DNA from: Rariglobus sp.
Lineage (GTDB): Bacteria > Verrucomicrobiota > Verrucomicrobiia > Opitutales > Opitutaceae
Direction: 5' to 3'
Length of the DNA stretch: 34,240 bases
NCBI GenBank assembly: GCA_029266495.1
Contig: JAQSWS010000046.1
Coordinates: 1 to 34,240, forward strand
Shown here: positions 15,629 to 23,160 of the stretch, in pieces
Layout: every line of letters begins with the position of its first letter
Numbering within the stretch: the first letter of the stretch is position 1
The notes under the pieces: generated by a model
The model's input: the letters and a program-made list of their open reading frames with translations, nothing else
What the model was told of the DNA's origin: nothing
The model's database searches: none
Translations under genes and position numbers: made by a program

Positions 15629-16566
15629 TTGGTTTCGAGCGTTCTCGCCGCCAGGCCCCAGCGGAGGTTATAGAGCGAGTGGTGGAAACGGTCGAACAGG
15701 CCGAACTCCGCCACTGCGGCCACGGTGACGAGCGCGGCGGGAAACACATCGGCGCGGGCCGCCGGCATGCCGGGGATTTGTTTGCGTTCGTCGAGGGTGA
15801 GCGGACCGACTTCGTCGAGGAGGTCGTGGAGGGTTGCGAGGGGGACGACAGGCGGTGTCTCCTCCATGCGCAGACCATGCAAGGCTCCTTTGATCGCGCG
15901 GACGCTGGTCATGGTGCCTCCCGTGAACACGGCCTCGCCGCCGGGCAGGTTGAAGCGGAATCCGGATTGTTTGATCGTGTCGCGCACGTGCAATGCGAGC
16001 GTGGTGCAGTCGGAGGTCTGCAGCGGTGCCTGCGGATCGCGGATGAATTTTTCCGTCATGCGCACGCAGCCGAGTTTAAGGCTGATCTCCTGTTCGATGC
16101 GGCGGTCGCGGAAGGCGAGGCACTCCAGGCTTCCGCCGCCGAGATCGAACACATAAAAATCACGAAGGTGGGCGAGAGCGGGATCGCAGGTGAGCCCGCG
16201 CCCGATGAGGTCGGCTTCCTCGTCGCCGGTGAGGATGCGGATCGTATGACCGGTGGCGGCGCGCACGCGCTCTCGAAACTCGTCACCGTTGGCGGCGTCG
16301 CGCACGGCGCTGGTGGCGACGAGCACGGTGCGGGAGGGGGAGAACGGCGCGGCGAGCGCCAGCAGGTCACTGATTGCGGCGAGCCCGCGGGTCATGCCGT
16401 CCTCGCCCAGACGTGGAATGGCCTGGCTGATGCCGGCGCTGATGCGGGCGTCGATGGTGTGGGTCTTGAGCGCTTCGATGCGTCCATCGTCGCGCCTGGT
16501 GGCGACGAGAACTTTGATCGAGTTGGAGCCGATATCGATGACGGCGACGACGGGAGAGGCGGACAT
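15625..16566 (-). CDS. Ppx/GppA family exopolyphosphatase or guanosine pentaphosphatase
   Basis: 313 residues, matching the short single-module forms of this ASKHA-fold family, which hydrolyse polyphosphate and/or pppGpp. Motifs: AVIDIGSNSIKVLVA (8-22, phosphate 1 loop), VATSAVRDAANGDEF (connecting region), LTGDEEADLIGRG, FDLGGGSLE (phosphate 2 loop) and VFTGGTMTSVRAI near the third nucleotide-binding region. The C-terminal HD-type domain of long Ppx proteins is absent, so Ppx-like activity is more likely than a full GppA-type enzyme, but this is inference. It lies downstream of rsmI on the same strand, separated by a 122-base spacer that contains the second CACTGAT palindrome. Confidence 0.9.
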   Translation of the reverse strand: MSASPVVAVIDIGSNSIKVLVATRRDDGRIEALKTHTIDARISAGISQAIPRLGEDGMTRGLAAISDLLALAAPFSPSRTVLVATSAVRDAANGDEFRERVRAATGHTIRILTGDEEADLIGRGLTCDPALAHLRDFYVFDLGGGSLECLAFRDRRIEQEISLKLGCVRMTEKFIRDPQAPLQTSDCTTLALHVRDTIKQSGFRFNLPGGEAVFTGGTMTSVRAIKGALHGLRMEETPPVVPLATLHDLLDEVGPLTLDERKQIPGMPAARADVFPAALVTVAAVAEFGLFDRFHHSLYNLRWGLAARTLETN

Positions 16567-16580
16567 AACAACGGAATTTT

Positions 16581-16673
16581 AACCACTGATGAGCACTGAT
16601 GGGCACTTATTCCTGAACGGAAAAAGATGAATCATGGACAGGAATCAGTGTCATTCAGTGTTTATCAGTGGTT
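16581..16673. repeat. Intergenic palindrome of 10-bp-phased CACTGAT units, copy 2
   Basis: Left arm 16581-16615 and right arm 16639-16673 are inverted copies over about 35 bp with roughly 7 mismatches. Each arm has three CACTGAT-like units spaced 10 bp (CCACTGATGA, GCACTGATGG, GCACTTATTC on the left). The arms begin with AACCACTGAT, exactly as in copy 1 at 13481. The element lies between the rsmI stop and the Ppx/GppA start, so it would form a hairpin in any rsmI-to-Ppx transcript. Confidence 0.84.
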
Positions 16674-16688
16674 AACTTGGCTTGTGAT

Positions 16689-17411
16689 TCAGAGCACGAA
16701 GTCGGCGGGGGCGATCAGGACGACGAATTCGCCTTTGAGGCTGCCTTTCATGAGGCGGTCCCGGACGTCGGCGGCGCGGCCGACGTAGAAGGTTTCGTGG
16801 AGCTTGGTGACTTCCTTGGCGATGCAGACGACGCGATCGGGGCCGAGGGTTGCGACGATTTCATCGGCGAATTTGTCGATGCGATGGCAGCTTTCATAGA
16901 GCGCGAGGGTGAATTCGAAATCGCGGTATTTTTCGAGAAACGCGCAGCGGGCCGAGGTTTTGGCCACGAGGAAGCCGGCGAAGAGAAAGCCGTTGGTGGG
17001 GAGTCCGCTGGCGCTGATCACAGCGGCGACGGCGCAGGCGCCGGGCACGGGAACGACCGGGAGGTTGCGGCGGCGGCAGGCGCGCACGATGCGGAAACCG
17101 GGGTCGCTGATCGCAGGGGTGCCGGCATCGGACACGACGGCGACGGATTTGCCGGCGGCGATCTGGTCGGCGAGGGTTTCGGCCACCTCGGTTTCGTTGT
17201 GGTCGTGGTAGGCGACGAGATCGCGGCGGAGTCCGTGGCGCGTGAGGAGGGACCCGGTGGTGCGGGTGTCTTCACAGGCGACAAGATCAACGGCGCCGAG
17301 GATGGCCCGGGCCCGCTCGGTCAGGTCGGCAAGATTGCCGATAGGGGTTGCGACGACGTAGAGATGGCCGGGCAGCGGAGTGAGCGAGGCGTTGACGGGA
17401 AATTCGGCCAT
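16689..17411 (-). CDS. rsmI: 16S rRNA (cytidine1402-2'-O)-methyltransferase
   Basis: 240 residues from the ATG at 17411. A GTG at 17429 extends the frame by six residues but sits at the edge of the upstream terminator and is less likely. RsmI methylates the 2'-OH of C1402 in the decoding centre of 16S rRNA using S-adenosylmethionine. It is a tetrapyrrole-methylase-fold protein. Visible motifs: LYVVATPIGNLADLTERA near the N-terminus, VACEDTRTTGSLL, VSDAGTPAISDPGFRIVRAC (SAM-binding loop), VPVPGACAVAAVISASGLPTNGFLFAGFL, and the late ALYESCHRIDKF and AKEVTKLHETFYVG segments. Length and motif order match the family. It lies downstream of a terminator that separates it from the lipoprotein gene. 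Confidence 0.95.
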   Translation of the reverse strand: MAEFPVNASLTPLPGHLYVVATPIGNLADLTERARAILGAVDLVACEDTRTTGSLLTRHGLRRDLVAYHDHNETEVAETLADQIAAGKSVAVVSDAGTPAISDPGFRIVRACRRRNLPVVPVPGACAVAAVISASGLPTNGFLFAGFLVAKTSARCAFLEKYRDFEFTLALYESCHRIDKFADEIVATLGPDRVVCIAKEVTKLHETFYVGRAADVRDRLMKGSLKGEFVVLIAPADFVL

Positions 17412-17430
17412 GGCGGGGTCAACAGGCACA

Positions 17431-17464
17431 AAAAAATCCGGCCTTCGCGAGGCCGGATTTTTTT
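17431..17464 (-). terminator. Rho-independent terminator after the lipoprotein gene
   Basis: A GC-rich stem (about 17437-17444 with 17450-17458) is flanked by an A run on the left and a T run on the right, so it could work in both directions. It lies 7 bases beyond the lipoprotein stop and just upstream of the rsmI start, and the minus-strand T tract makes it an intrinsic terminator for the leftward lipoprotein/coiled-coil operon. Confidence 0.86.
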
Positions 17465-17470
17465 AAGTGG

Positions 17471-17653
17471 TCACCGATACCCGCTGCCGGGCGAACCCAT
17501 GCCGCCCATGCCGGGAATGCCGCCTTCCCAACTGGCGGGGCGGCTCCACGGGATGGAGCTGTCCGCCTCGGTCTTGGTGGCGCAGCCGGAGAACAGGAAT
17601 GTGCCGCCGGCGAGGGCGAGGGTGGCGATGAGCGGTTTAATCAGACGGGCCAT
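17471..17653 (-). CDS. Small lipoprotein
   Basis: 60 residues. A type II signal peptide is clear: a positively charged start (MARLIKP), a hydrophobic core and the lipobox LFSGC with lipidated Cys24. The mature part is only about 36 residues and ends in a Gly/Met/Pro-rich tail (GIPGMGGMGSPGSGYR). Residue +2 after Cys is Ala, so outer-membrane sorting by Lol would be expected if Enterobacterial rules hold. The start codon is separated by one base from the stop of the coiled-coil protein gene, so the two are surely co-transcribed. A terminator follows. No homologous family is recognised. Confidence 0.8.
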   Translation of the reverse strand: MARLIKPLIATLALAGGTFLFSGCATKTEADSSIPWSRPASWEGGIPGMGGMGSPGSGYR

Positions 17654-17654
17654 G

Positions 17655-18440
17655 TTATTGGGTGAGCGCAGCGGAGTCGCCTTTGTTCAAGCTGCCGCGG
17701 AGGGAATCGGCCGCAACCTGAGCGATGGAATACTTTTCCTGGACGCTGCTGACCTGGGCGGTCGCGAGGGTGTTGGCGCCGCGGGTGATGGTAAAGTTCT
17801 GGCCGGCCTTCACGCCTTGGGCGGAGCCGATGTTGAGCACAACGAAGGCGTTTTGGGCGCCGATGCTCATGACCTCACCTTTGAGCCCGGAGGGGGCAAC
17901 CGTGGTCGTGGAGGACTCGGTGGTGCCGCCGGCGGTGGTGTTGGCCATCGTGGCGACGGTGGTGCTGCCGCGGCCGGCCTCAAGTTCGGTTACGCGGGCC
18001 TGCAGGGTGGCGATGGTCGTCTTGTAGCCTTCGATTTCCTCGGGAGTGGCGGCGGAGGCGGCGAGTTTGGCCTGGGCGAGTTCACGCTTGAGCTGGCTGA
18101 TCTCGCGATTGAGGGCCTGCTCGGCGTCGTCTTTGGCGGTGAGCTGGTTGCGCAGCGTTGAAACATCGCGGCTGAGCTGGGTATTGCGGGTGTCGGTGGC
18201 GGTGGCCTTCAGCTTGGCCTCACCCAGGTCGCTGTCGAGGGCGGCGAGGCGCTTTTGGAGGGCTTCTCCTTGTGCGCCGGCCTCGGTCAGCTTCGCCTGC
18301 AGTTCGTTCGCACGGGTCTCGGTGGAGGCAACGCGAGCTTCAAGCGTCTCCTTGGTATTGCCGATCTCGAGGTAGAAATAGGTGGAGGCGGCGGATCCAA
18401 GAATTGCGATCACACACAGGACGAGGGTAAGGGATTTCAT
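17655..18440 (-). CDS. Periplasmic coiled-coil protein with C-terminal beta domain
   Basis: 261 residues from the ATG at 18440. The open frame reaches 18509, but the upstream part lacks signal-like features. An N-terminal hydrophobic segment (LTLVLCVIAILGSAASTYFYL) anchors or exports it. A long coiled coil (about 28-150) follows, with ETLEARVASTETRANELQ and LNREISQLKRELAQAKL-type heptads, then a Thr-rich linker and a C-terminal domain GEVMSIGAQNAFVVLNIGSAQGVKAGQNFTITRG. That pattern is seen in FlgT-C-like beta-barrel domains of envelope proteins. The function is unknown; a structural or cell-wall-spanning role is inference. It is first in a two-gene operon with the lipoprotein, after the pgi terminator. 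Confidence 0.82.
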   Translation of the reverse strand: MKSLTLVLCVIAILGSAASTYFYLEIGNTKETLEARVASTETRANELQAKLTEAGAQGEALQKRLAALDSDLGEAKLKATATDTRNTQLSRDVSTLRNQLTAKDDAEQALNREISQLKRELAQAKLAASAATPEEIEGYKTTIATLQARVTELEAGRGSTTVATMANTTAGGTTESSTTTVAPSGLKGEVMSIGAQNAFVVLNIGSAQGVKAGQNFTITRGANTLATAQVSSVQEKYSIAQVAADSLRGSLNKGDSAALTQ

Positions 18441-18509
18441 AAGGGGATGAGAAAGGTGAGTCTCAGCAGCGCTGACCCCGTTGAAAAGGGAAAAGTTTCC
18501 CAAAAACAC

Positions 18510-18538
18510 CGCCCGGGCATGGATACATGCGCCGGGCG
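18510..18538 (-). terminator. Rho-independent terminator of pgi
   Basis: An 11-bp stem (18510-18520 with 18527-18538) with one bulged G and a 6-base loop. On the minus strand a T-rich GTGTTTTTG stretch follows. It starts 40 bases past the pgi stop and precedes the coiled-coil gene. Confidence 0.72.
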
Positions 18539-18577
18539 GGTGGGCGGGGGCGGCAGCCGGGGCCGTGGGATCAGGGT

Positions 18578-20152
18578 TTAGACCGAGTAGGTGGACTCAA
18601 ACCACGGGGTCTTCGCGGTCTTTTTCACGGCACCGTTCGACGCGAGGTGTTCGAGGACTTTGAATACAAGCTCGGCCTTGGCGGCGGCGCCGAGCGCGGA
18701 GGCCAGCGTTTCGGCGGTGAAGGCCTGGCCGGCGGAGGACTTGAGCTTTTCGGTAATCTGCAGTTTCAGTGCAATGACACCGCCGGCGGCCTTCTTGCCC
18801 GCTTCGACGCCGGGCTGGTGGTAGGCGTTGATGCCGACGAGCGAGGCGTAGAAGCCGACCACGCGTTCATACAAGGCAATCAGGATGCCGAGCGAGCGCG
18901 GCGAGACATCGGCGACCGTGATGCTGATCGAGGAGCGGTCTTTTTCGGAGAGCGCGTCCCGGGTGCCCAGGTAAAAGCCCTGCAGAAAGTCGCCGGTGGT
19001 CACGCCGGGCTCGACATCGAACGAGGCGCCGTCGCGATCCTTGAGCACCTCGATGAAGGTGGCGAAGAAGTTGTTCACGCCTTCACGGAGCTGCTGCACG
19101 TAGGCGTGCTGGTCGGTCGAGCCCTTGTTGCCGTAGACGGCGATGCCCTGGTTGACGACGTTGCCCTTGAGGTCGAATTCCTTGCCGAGGGACTCCATGA
19201 CAAGTTGCTGCAGGTAGCGGGAGAAGAGCAGCAGGCGGTCCTTGTAAGGGAGGACCACCATGTCTTTCGCGCCTTTGCCATCGGTGGCGTAATACCACAT
19301 CAACGCGAGCAAGGCGGCGGGGTTCTCGGCCGTCTTGGTGGAGCGGGTGACGGCATCCATCGCGGCGGCTCCGTCGAGAATCGCCTGGATGTCGATGCCC
19401 TGAAGTGCGGCGGGCAGGAGACCCACGGCGGACAGTTCGCTGGTGCGACCGCCGACCCAGTCCCACATGGGGAAACGGGCGAGCCACTTTTGGTCGATGG
19501 CGGTTTTCTCAAGTTTGGAGCCGGCGCCGGTGACGGCGACATAGTGCTTCGCGAAGTCGAGACCAGCGGCCTTGAAGGCGGCGGCAGCCTCGAGCTGCCC
19601 GTTGCGCGTTTCGGCGGTGCCGCCGGACTTGGAGATGACGACCGCGAGGGTTTCGGGGAGCTTGCCGGCGAGCGAGGCGAGGACGTAGTCGATGCCGTCG
19701 GGGTCGGTGTTGTCGAAGAAGGAGACGGCGAGCTTGTCCCTGGCGGGCTGGCCGAGGGCATGATTGACGAATTGAGGGCCGAGGGCGGAGCCGCCGATGC
19801 CGATTACGAGGAGCTGGGTGAATTTTTTGCCGGTGGAGCCGGTGATCTTGCCGGAATGCACGTCGGCGGTGAAATCCTTGATCGCGGCGAGGGTATCGCT
19901 GATTTCCTTCGCGAGGTCGGGAGTCGGGGCGAGCCGCGGGGCGCGCAGCCAATAATGGCCGACCATGCGATTCTCATCGGGGTTGGCGATGGCGCCTTTT
20001 TCCAGCGCAGCCATGTCGGCGTAGGCTTGTTGAAGCGCGGCTTCCTTGGAGGCGAGGAAGTCATCCGGGAAAGGGATGCGGCTGATATCGAGCGCGAGTC
20101 CGAGCTCGGAGTTCTGGTAATAGTATTTTTTGAAACGGGACCAGGTGGACAT
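18578..20152 (-). CDS. pgi: Glucose-6-phosphate isomerase
   Basis: 524 residues. It interconverts glucose-6-phosphate and fructose-6-phosphate in glycolysis and gluconeogenesis. Family motifs: [14 protein letters not shown] (sugar phosphate loop), [28 protein letters not shown], a VPYKD-like segment [42 protein letters not shown] with the catalytic-region His, and [14 protein letters not shown] near the C-terminus with the conserved Gln-Pro-Gly-Val-Glu. The [15 protein letters not shown] signature and length match bacterial PGIs of the roughly 520-550 residue class. The start has no Shine-Dalgarno. Transcription ends at the hairpin at 18510-18538. It is divergent from a small secreted protein gene over a 256-base spacer. 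Confidence 0.95.
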   Translation of the reverse strand: MSTWSRFKKYYYQNSELGLALDISRIPFPDDFLASKEAALQQAYADMAALEKGAIANPDENRMVGHYWLRAPRLAPTPDLAKEISDTLAAIKDFTADVHSGKITGSTGKKFTQLLVIGIGGSALGPQFVNHALGQPARDKLAVSFFDNTDPDGIDYVLASLAGKLPETLAVVISKSGGTAETRNGQLEAAAAFKAAGLDFAKHYVAVTGAGSKLEKTAIDQKWLARFPMWDWVGGRTSELSAVGLLPAALQGIDIQAILDGAAAMDAVTRSTKTAENPAALLALMWYYATDGKGAKDMVVLPYKDRLLLFSRYLQQLVMESLGKEFDLKGNVVNQGIAVYGNKGSTDQHAYVQQLREGVNNFFATFIEVLKDRDGASFDVEPGVTTGDFLQGFYLGTRDALSEKDRSSISITVADVSPRSLGILIALYERVVGFYASLVGINAYHQPGVEAGKKAAGGVIALKLQITEKLKSSAGQAFTAETLASALGAAAKAELVFKVLEHLASNGAVKKTAKTPWFESTYSV

Positions 20153-20408
20153 AGGGATGAAGAAACGGTTATGAAGCCCCGGCTCGTGAGGACAAGCGAG
20201 GATGGGGAGCAGAGGCAGGATGAAAAGTTTCTGTGATTACGATGAAGCAACGCTTTCCACCGGGCACGCAACCGGGGCCGGCCTGGAGGGAGGACAATCA
20301 AGCCCGGCCCCGACCCGCCATGGGGCATTCCGCCCGATGGCGCGTCCACGGGGGTCTGTTACCCTTCCGCTGAAAGATCGCATCCCCTCGCGCGCGACCT
20401 TTTTACTT
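20153..20408. other. Divergent intergenic region with a GC-rich hairpin
   Basis: 256 bases between the pgi start (leftward) and the secreted helical protein (rightward) with no supported gene. It holds a 9-bp GC-rich inverted repeat (20273-20281 with 20304-20312). Promoters for both directions are expected here, but no convincing -35/-10 pair was found. An in-frame ATG at 20202 would extend the rightward ORF, but the added residues are rich in Pro, Arg and Gly and do not resemble a signal peptide. Confidence 0.5.
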
Positions 20409-20999
20409 ATGAAACTCCCAAGACTTTTCTCTGCTCTCCTTGCCGCCCTGATTGCAGGGATGGGAGCAAGCGCCGAAACCTCCAAGTCGGGCGGAAGCAC
20501 CTCCGGCGGGAAAACGGGCACGGGAGGCGACAACACCGCCGTTTCCCCCGATCTTCCGCCGGTGAGGACTCCAACCACGCCTCCGCCTTCCCCCAACACG
20601 CCTCCGCCGGGATCAGGTGGTCCGGTCACGCCCGGCACGCCCGCCCAGGGCGCCTCGGCGATCAGGACCACGGGAGACCAGGGGTGGAGACAGATCCAAG
20701 GTCACACTTTTGAGCAGCGGGAGGAGTTCATCACGAACCTGGCGCGGCTGGAGGTGCAACTGGAGCAGTCGATCACCGGGCTGAAGACAAAGCGCACCAC
20801 ATTCACGGGCGATCCCAATGCATGGGACAGCGAGATGAAACGCCTGGATGACGCGAAGGCTTATCTCAGATCGACGTCCGCCGAACTGGCGAAGGCGACG
20901 GCTGCCAATTGGGAGGAGCGCAAGGAGCGGGTCGCGACGGCGTGGGAACGTTTGCAGGACGCCTACGAGAGGGCCAGTGGCATGACGACGACTCCTTGA
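20409..20999 (+). CDS. Secreted helical protein of unknown function
   Basis: 196 residues from this ATG, which gives a classical signal peptide (MKLPRLFSALLAALIAGMGASAE, cleavage probably after ASA). A disordered Ser/Gly/Pro/Thr-rich linker follows (about 24-85, including PPPSPNTPPPGSGG). The rest is a charged helical domain with WRQIQGHTFEQREEFITNLARLEVQLEQ and two further helices ending WERLQDAYERASG. The Trp/Glu/Arg spacing suggests a three-helix bundle or coiled coil. No named family is recognised. A role in the periplasm or at the envelope follows from the signal peptide only. Confidence 0.75.
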   Translation: MKLPRLFSALLAALIAGMGASAETSKSGGSTSGGKTGTGGDNTAVSPDLPPVRTPTTPPPSPNTPPPGSGGPVTPGTPAQGASAIRTTGDQGWRQIQGHTFEQREEFITNLARLEVQLEQSITGLKTKRTTFTGDPNAWDSEMKRLDDAKAYLRSTSAELAKATAANWEERKERVATAWERLQDAYERASGMTTTP

Positions 21000-21157
21000 T
21001 GACCGAGACCGTCAGGAGGCTCTTCATGTGTCGTTGAGCTGATGAGGCTCGCCAGCTTCGGCCTGTTCGATGACAACCACCCCTTGCGTGGCATGCGGAC
21101 GTTTTCGCCCGCAACGCCCCGGACAGTCCTAGCAACCAACCACAACACATCACCACC

Positions 21158-21259
21158 ATGGCCAAGACACAAAATTCCAAGAAAGAGACGAAGAAGCAGC
21201 CGCTGAAGACGCCCGCGGAAAAAAAAGCCGCCAAGCGCGAGAAGAAGAACGGCCGTTGA
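21158..21259 (+). CDS. Small lysine-rich basic protein (33 residues)
   Basis: An ATG-initiated frame of 34 codons including TGA, starting MAKTQNSKKETKKQPLK and ending EKKAAKREKKNGR. About 13 of 33 residues are Lys and two are Arg, with almost no hydrophobic residues. Tiny proteins with the pattern MAK-x2-SKKETKK recur in several phyla as uncharacterised basic proteins, possibly nucleic-acid binding; that is recollection of a pattern, not a search. It lies in its own intergenic slot with a C/A-rich leader (ccaaccacaacacatcacc) and no Shine-Dalgarno. Too short for most gene finders, but the composition is unlike noncoding DNA around it. Confidence 0.65.
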   Translation: MAKTQNSKKETKKQPLKTPAEKKAAKREKKNGR

Positions 21260-21405
21260 GCCGCGGAGTGGACGTCTGCTGATCCCGTGCGGGCATGGCG
21301 CAAGTGCCAGCCCCATGCGGGAGTCGCCCCGATGCGATGGGTTTCTTCGTCGGCCGGCTGAACCGGCGCATTGTTTCACGGTCTGCCGGATTCACCGTTG
21401 AAATC

Positions 21406-21765
21406 ATGAGCACCCAGGAAATTGCCGGGCGATTGGTGGCGTTATGCCGCAAGGGAGACTTTGAGACGGCGCAGCGGGAATTATTTTCCCCTGATGCCGT
21501 CAGCATCGAGCCTCATGCAACCCCGGGTTTCGACAAGGAAACCAAGGGGCTGCCCGCGATTATTGAAAAAGGGCATACCTTCCAGCAGATGGTGGAGGCG
21601 ATGCATGCGCTGGACGTTTCAGAGCCGGTGGTCGCCGGGCAATCCTTTGCGTGCACCATGCGGCTCGACGCCACAATGAAAGGCGAGGGCCGGATGAATA
21701 TGACCGAGTTGTGCGTCTACGAGGTGAAGGACGGCAAGATCATCTCGGAGCAGTTTCACATATAG
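21406..21765 (+). CDS. SnoaL-like / NTF2-fold protein
   Basis: 119 residues from this ATG (MSTQEIAGRLVALCRKGDF). The open frame continues upstream to 21295, but that stretch has no family resemblance. The pattern of an N-terminal helix pair, an FSPDAVSIEP strand, a helical insertion with KGLPAIIEKGHTFQQMVEAM, and then beta strands ending MTELCVYEVKDGKIISEQFHI matches the SnoaL-like branch of the NTF2 superfamily. Its members act as small ligand-binding proteins or polyketide cyclase/isomerase-like enzymes. The ligand is unknown. The terminal EVKDGKIISEQFHI is characteristic of the group. It is convergent with the DUF1501 operon. Confidence 0.8.
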   Translation: MSTQEIAGRLVALCRKGDFETAQRELFSPDAVSIEPHATPGFDKETKGLPAIIEKGHTFQQMVEAMHALDVSEPVVAGQSFACTMRLDATMKGEGRMNMTELCVYEVKDGKIISEQFHI

Positions 21766-21849
21766 GCTGCTCGTCTGCCAGGCGAAGCCGCGTGAGGAAT
21801 CGAGGGCGTTCCTTAGAGCGCGAGCTGAGGGGCGAAGGCTGTCCTGCCG

Positions 21850-21893
21850 CCGGTTCCCTGAGCTCACGCTCAGGGCCACCCGGAGGGAGCCGG
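21850..21893. repeat. Nested inverted repeats between convergent genes
   Basis: An outer arm pair (21850-21859 with 21884-21893, one mismatch) encloses a second pair CCCTGAG/CTCAGGG (21856-21862 with 21869-21875) that partly overlaps it, so alternative hairpins compete. It lies between the SnoaL-like gene and the end of the DUF1501 gene, where a terminator for both directions would be expected, but there is no T tract. Confidence 0.45.
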
Positions 21894-21894
21894 A

Positions 21895-23148
21895 TCAGAT
21901 GAACGGCAGGGGCGTGTAGGTTTTTCCCAGCACCTGGTCGGTGGGGCAGGCGAACCATTTGTCGAGGACGGTGGCGTAGACCTGCCGGAAATCGGTGCTG
22001 AACTCCAGGTCCTTGTTTTTTTGAAGCTTGAGCGACGGCGGCGTGCCATGAAGCGGGCTTTTGATGTGGCTGCCCATGATGAAGAGCGGGGCGGCCGTGC
22101 CGTGGTCGGTGCCGCGGCTTTCGTTTTCGTTCGGGCGGCGGCCGAACTCGGAAAAGGTCATCGTGAGCACCTGCGAATCCAGCTTCTTGGCGACGAGGTC
22201 CTTTTGGAAGGCGGCGAGTCCCTCGGAGAGGGTGCGCAGGAGGTTGGCATGGTTGTTCACCTGGTTGCTGTGGGTGTCGAAGCCGCCCAGCGACACGAAG
22301 TAGACACGGGTGGACATGCCGGCGGAAATCAGGGCGGCGACGTTGCGCAGGGACTGCGCAAAGTTGCTGCCGGGGTAGGCGGATTCGGCGCGGTAGCCGC
22401 CGAGGACTTTTTGCACGCGCTGTTCGGTGACGAGCGCGTCCATCATCGTCGCGCGAAGGAAGGAGGCGTTGGCATTGGCCTCGTGGTCGTCCTGCTTCAC
22501 GAGTTTTTCCAGGAAGGCGAGATTTTCGCGGTTCTTGCCATTGCCGCCGCCGCGAATGCCGAAGGTGGACTGGGGCTTCCGGGACTGGAAGGACTGGGGC
22601 AATTCGTTGGTGACGTGGACGGCCACGGGGTCGCCGCCGGTTCCGGCGGTGCCGGGCGCGCCGCCGCACGCGTTGTCGAGGAAGCGGCCGATCCAGCCGC
22701 TGGGCAGGAATTCGTTGCTTTCACTGCCGGTCTCCCAGATCTCGCTCGAGCGAAAATGGCTGTGGTTGGGATTTGGATACCCGACGTTCTGGACGATGCC
22801 GGCGCGACCGTCCTGGATGAGCGCGTGGAGCGCGGCCAGGGAGGGGTGCAGGCCGAGCGTGTCGTCGAGCCGGATGGCCTCCTCCTTCTTGATGCCGATG
22901 GTCGGCCGCAGGCGGTAGTATTCAGGATCCTCATACGGGATGACCGTGTTGAGCCCGTCGTTGCCGCCGGCGAGCTGGACGAGAACGAGGATCGAGCGGT
23001 CCTTTTCCGGGGAGGGGGTGGCGGCGAGGGTGGACTGGACGAGGAAGGAGGGGGCGAACTGGCTGAAGGCGAGGAGGCCGATGCCCTTGCCTCCCCAGGC
23101 GAGGAATTCGCGGCGCGTGGTGGGCAGTGCCTGGTAGGAATTATTCAT
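21895..23148 (-). CDS. Tat-exported DUF1501 family protein
   Basis: 417 residues. The twin-arginine signal is TTRREFLAWGG (10-20) followed by a hydrophobic region, with cleavage probably near LAAT (41-44). Family motifs: LVQLAGGNDGLNTVIPYED (57-73), LHPSLAAL (100-107), VGYPNPNHSHFRSSEIWETG (122-141), SLGGFDTHSNQ (286-296), TFSEFGRRPNEN (331-342) and GTDHGTAAPLFIMGSHI (346-362). DUF1501 proteins share the alkaline phosphatase/sulfatase-like fold, and the Asp/His motifs above would be its metal ligands, but the usual catalytic nucleophile region is altered and no activity is proven. The start lies 12 bases after the DUF1800 stop, so the pair is one operon. Confidence 0.94.
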   Translation of the reverse strand: MNNSYQALPTTRREFLAWGGKGIGLLAFSQFAPSFLVQSTLAATPSPEKDRSILVLVQLAGGNDGLNTVIPYEDPEYYRLRPTIGIKKEEAIRLDDTLGLHPSLAALHALIQDGRAGIVQNVGYPNPNHSHFRSSEIWETGSESNEFLPSGWIGRFLDNACGGAPGTAGTGGDPVAVHVTNELPQSFQSRKPQSTFGIRGGGNGKNRENLAFLEKLVKQDDHEANANASFLRATMMDALVTEQRVQKVLGGYRAESAYPGSNFAQSLRNVAALISAGMSTRVYFVSLGGFDTHSNQVNNHANLLRTLSEGLAAFQKDLVAKKLDSQVLTMTFSEFGRRPNENESRGTDHGTAAPLFIMGSHIKSPLHGTPPSLKLQKNKDLEFSTDFRQVYATVLDKWFACPTDQVLGKTYTPLPFI

Positions 23149-23160
23149 GGCGCGGTCGGT

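Noticed and set aside
13481-16673. CRISPR array or tandem repeat from the CACTGAT units
   Set aside because: Units are only 10 bp apart without spacers, arms are inverted, and no cas genes are present.
17412-17429. GTG start at 17429 for rsmI
   Set aside because: It sits at the flank of the terminator hairpin of the upstream operon. The ATG at 17411 is closer to the usual family N-terminus.
16668-18161. 497-residue plus-strand ORF
   Set aside because: It crosses rsmI, the lipoprotein and the coiled-coil gene on the other strand, and has no recognisable domain.
18527-20236. 569-residue plus-strand ORF over pgi
   Set aside because: Antisense to pgi, whose frame carries all the expected motifs.
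20202-20408. N-terminal extension of the secreted helical protein from the ATG at 20202
   Set aside because: The extra 69 residues lack signal features and would mask the good signal peptide beginning at 20409.
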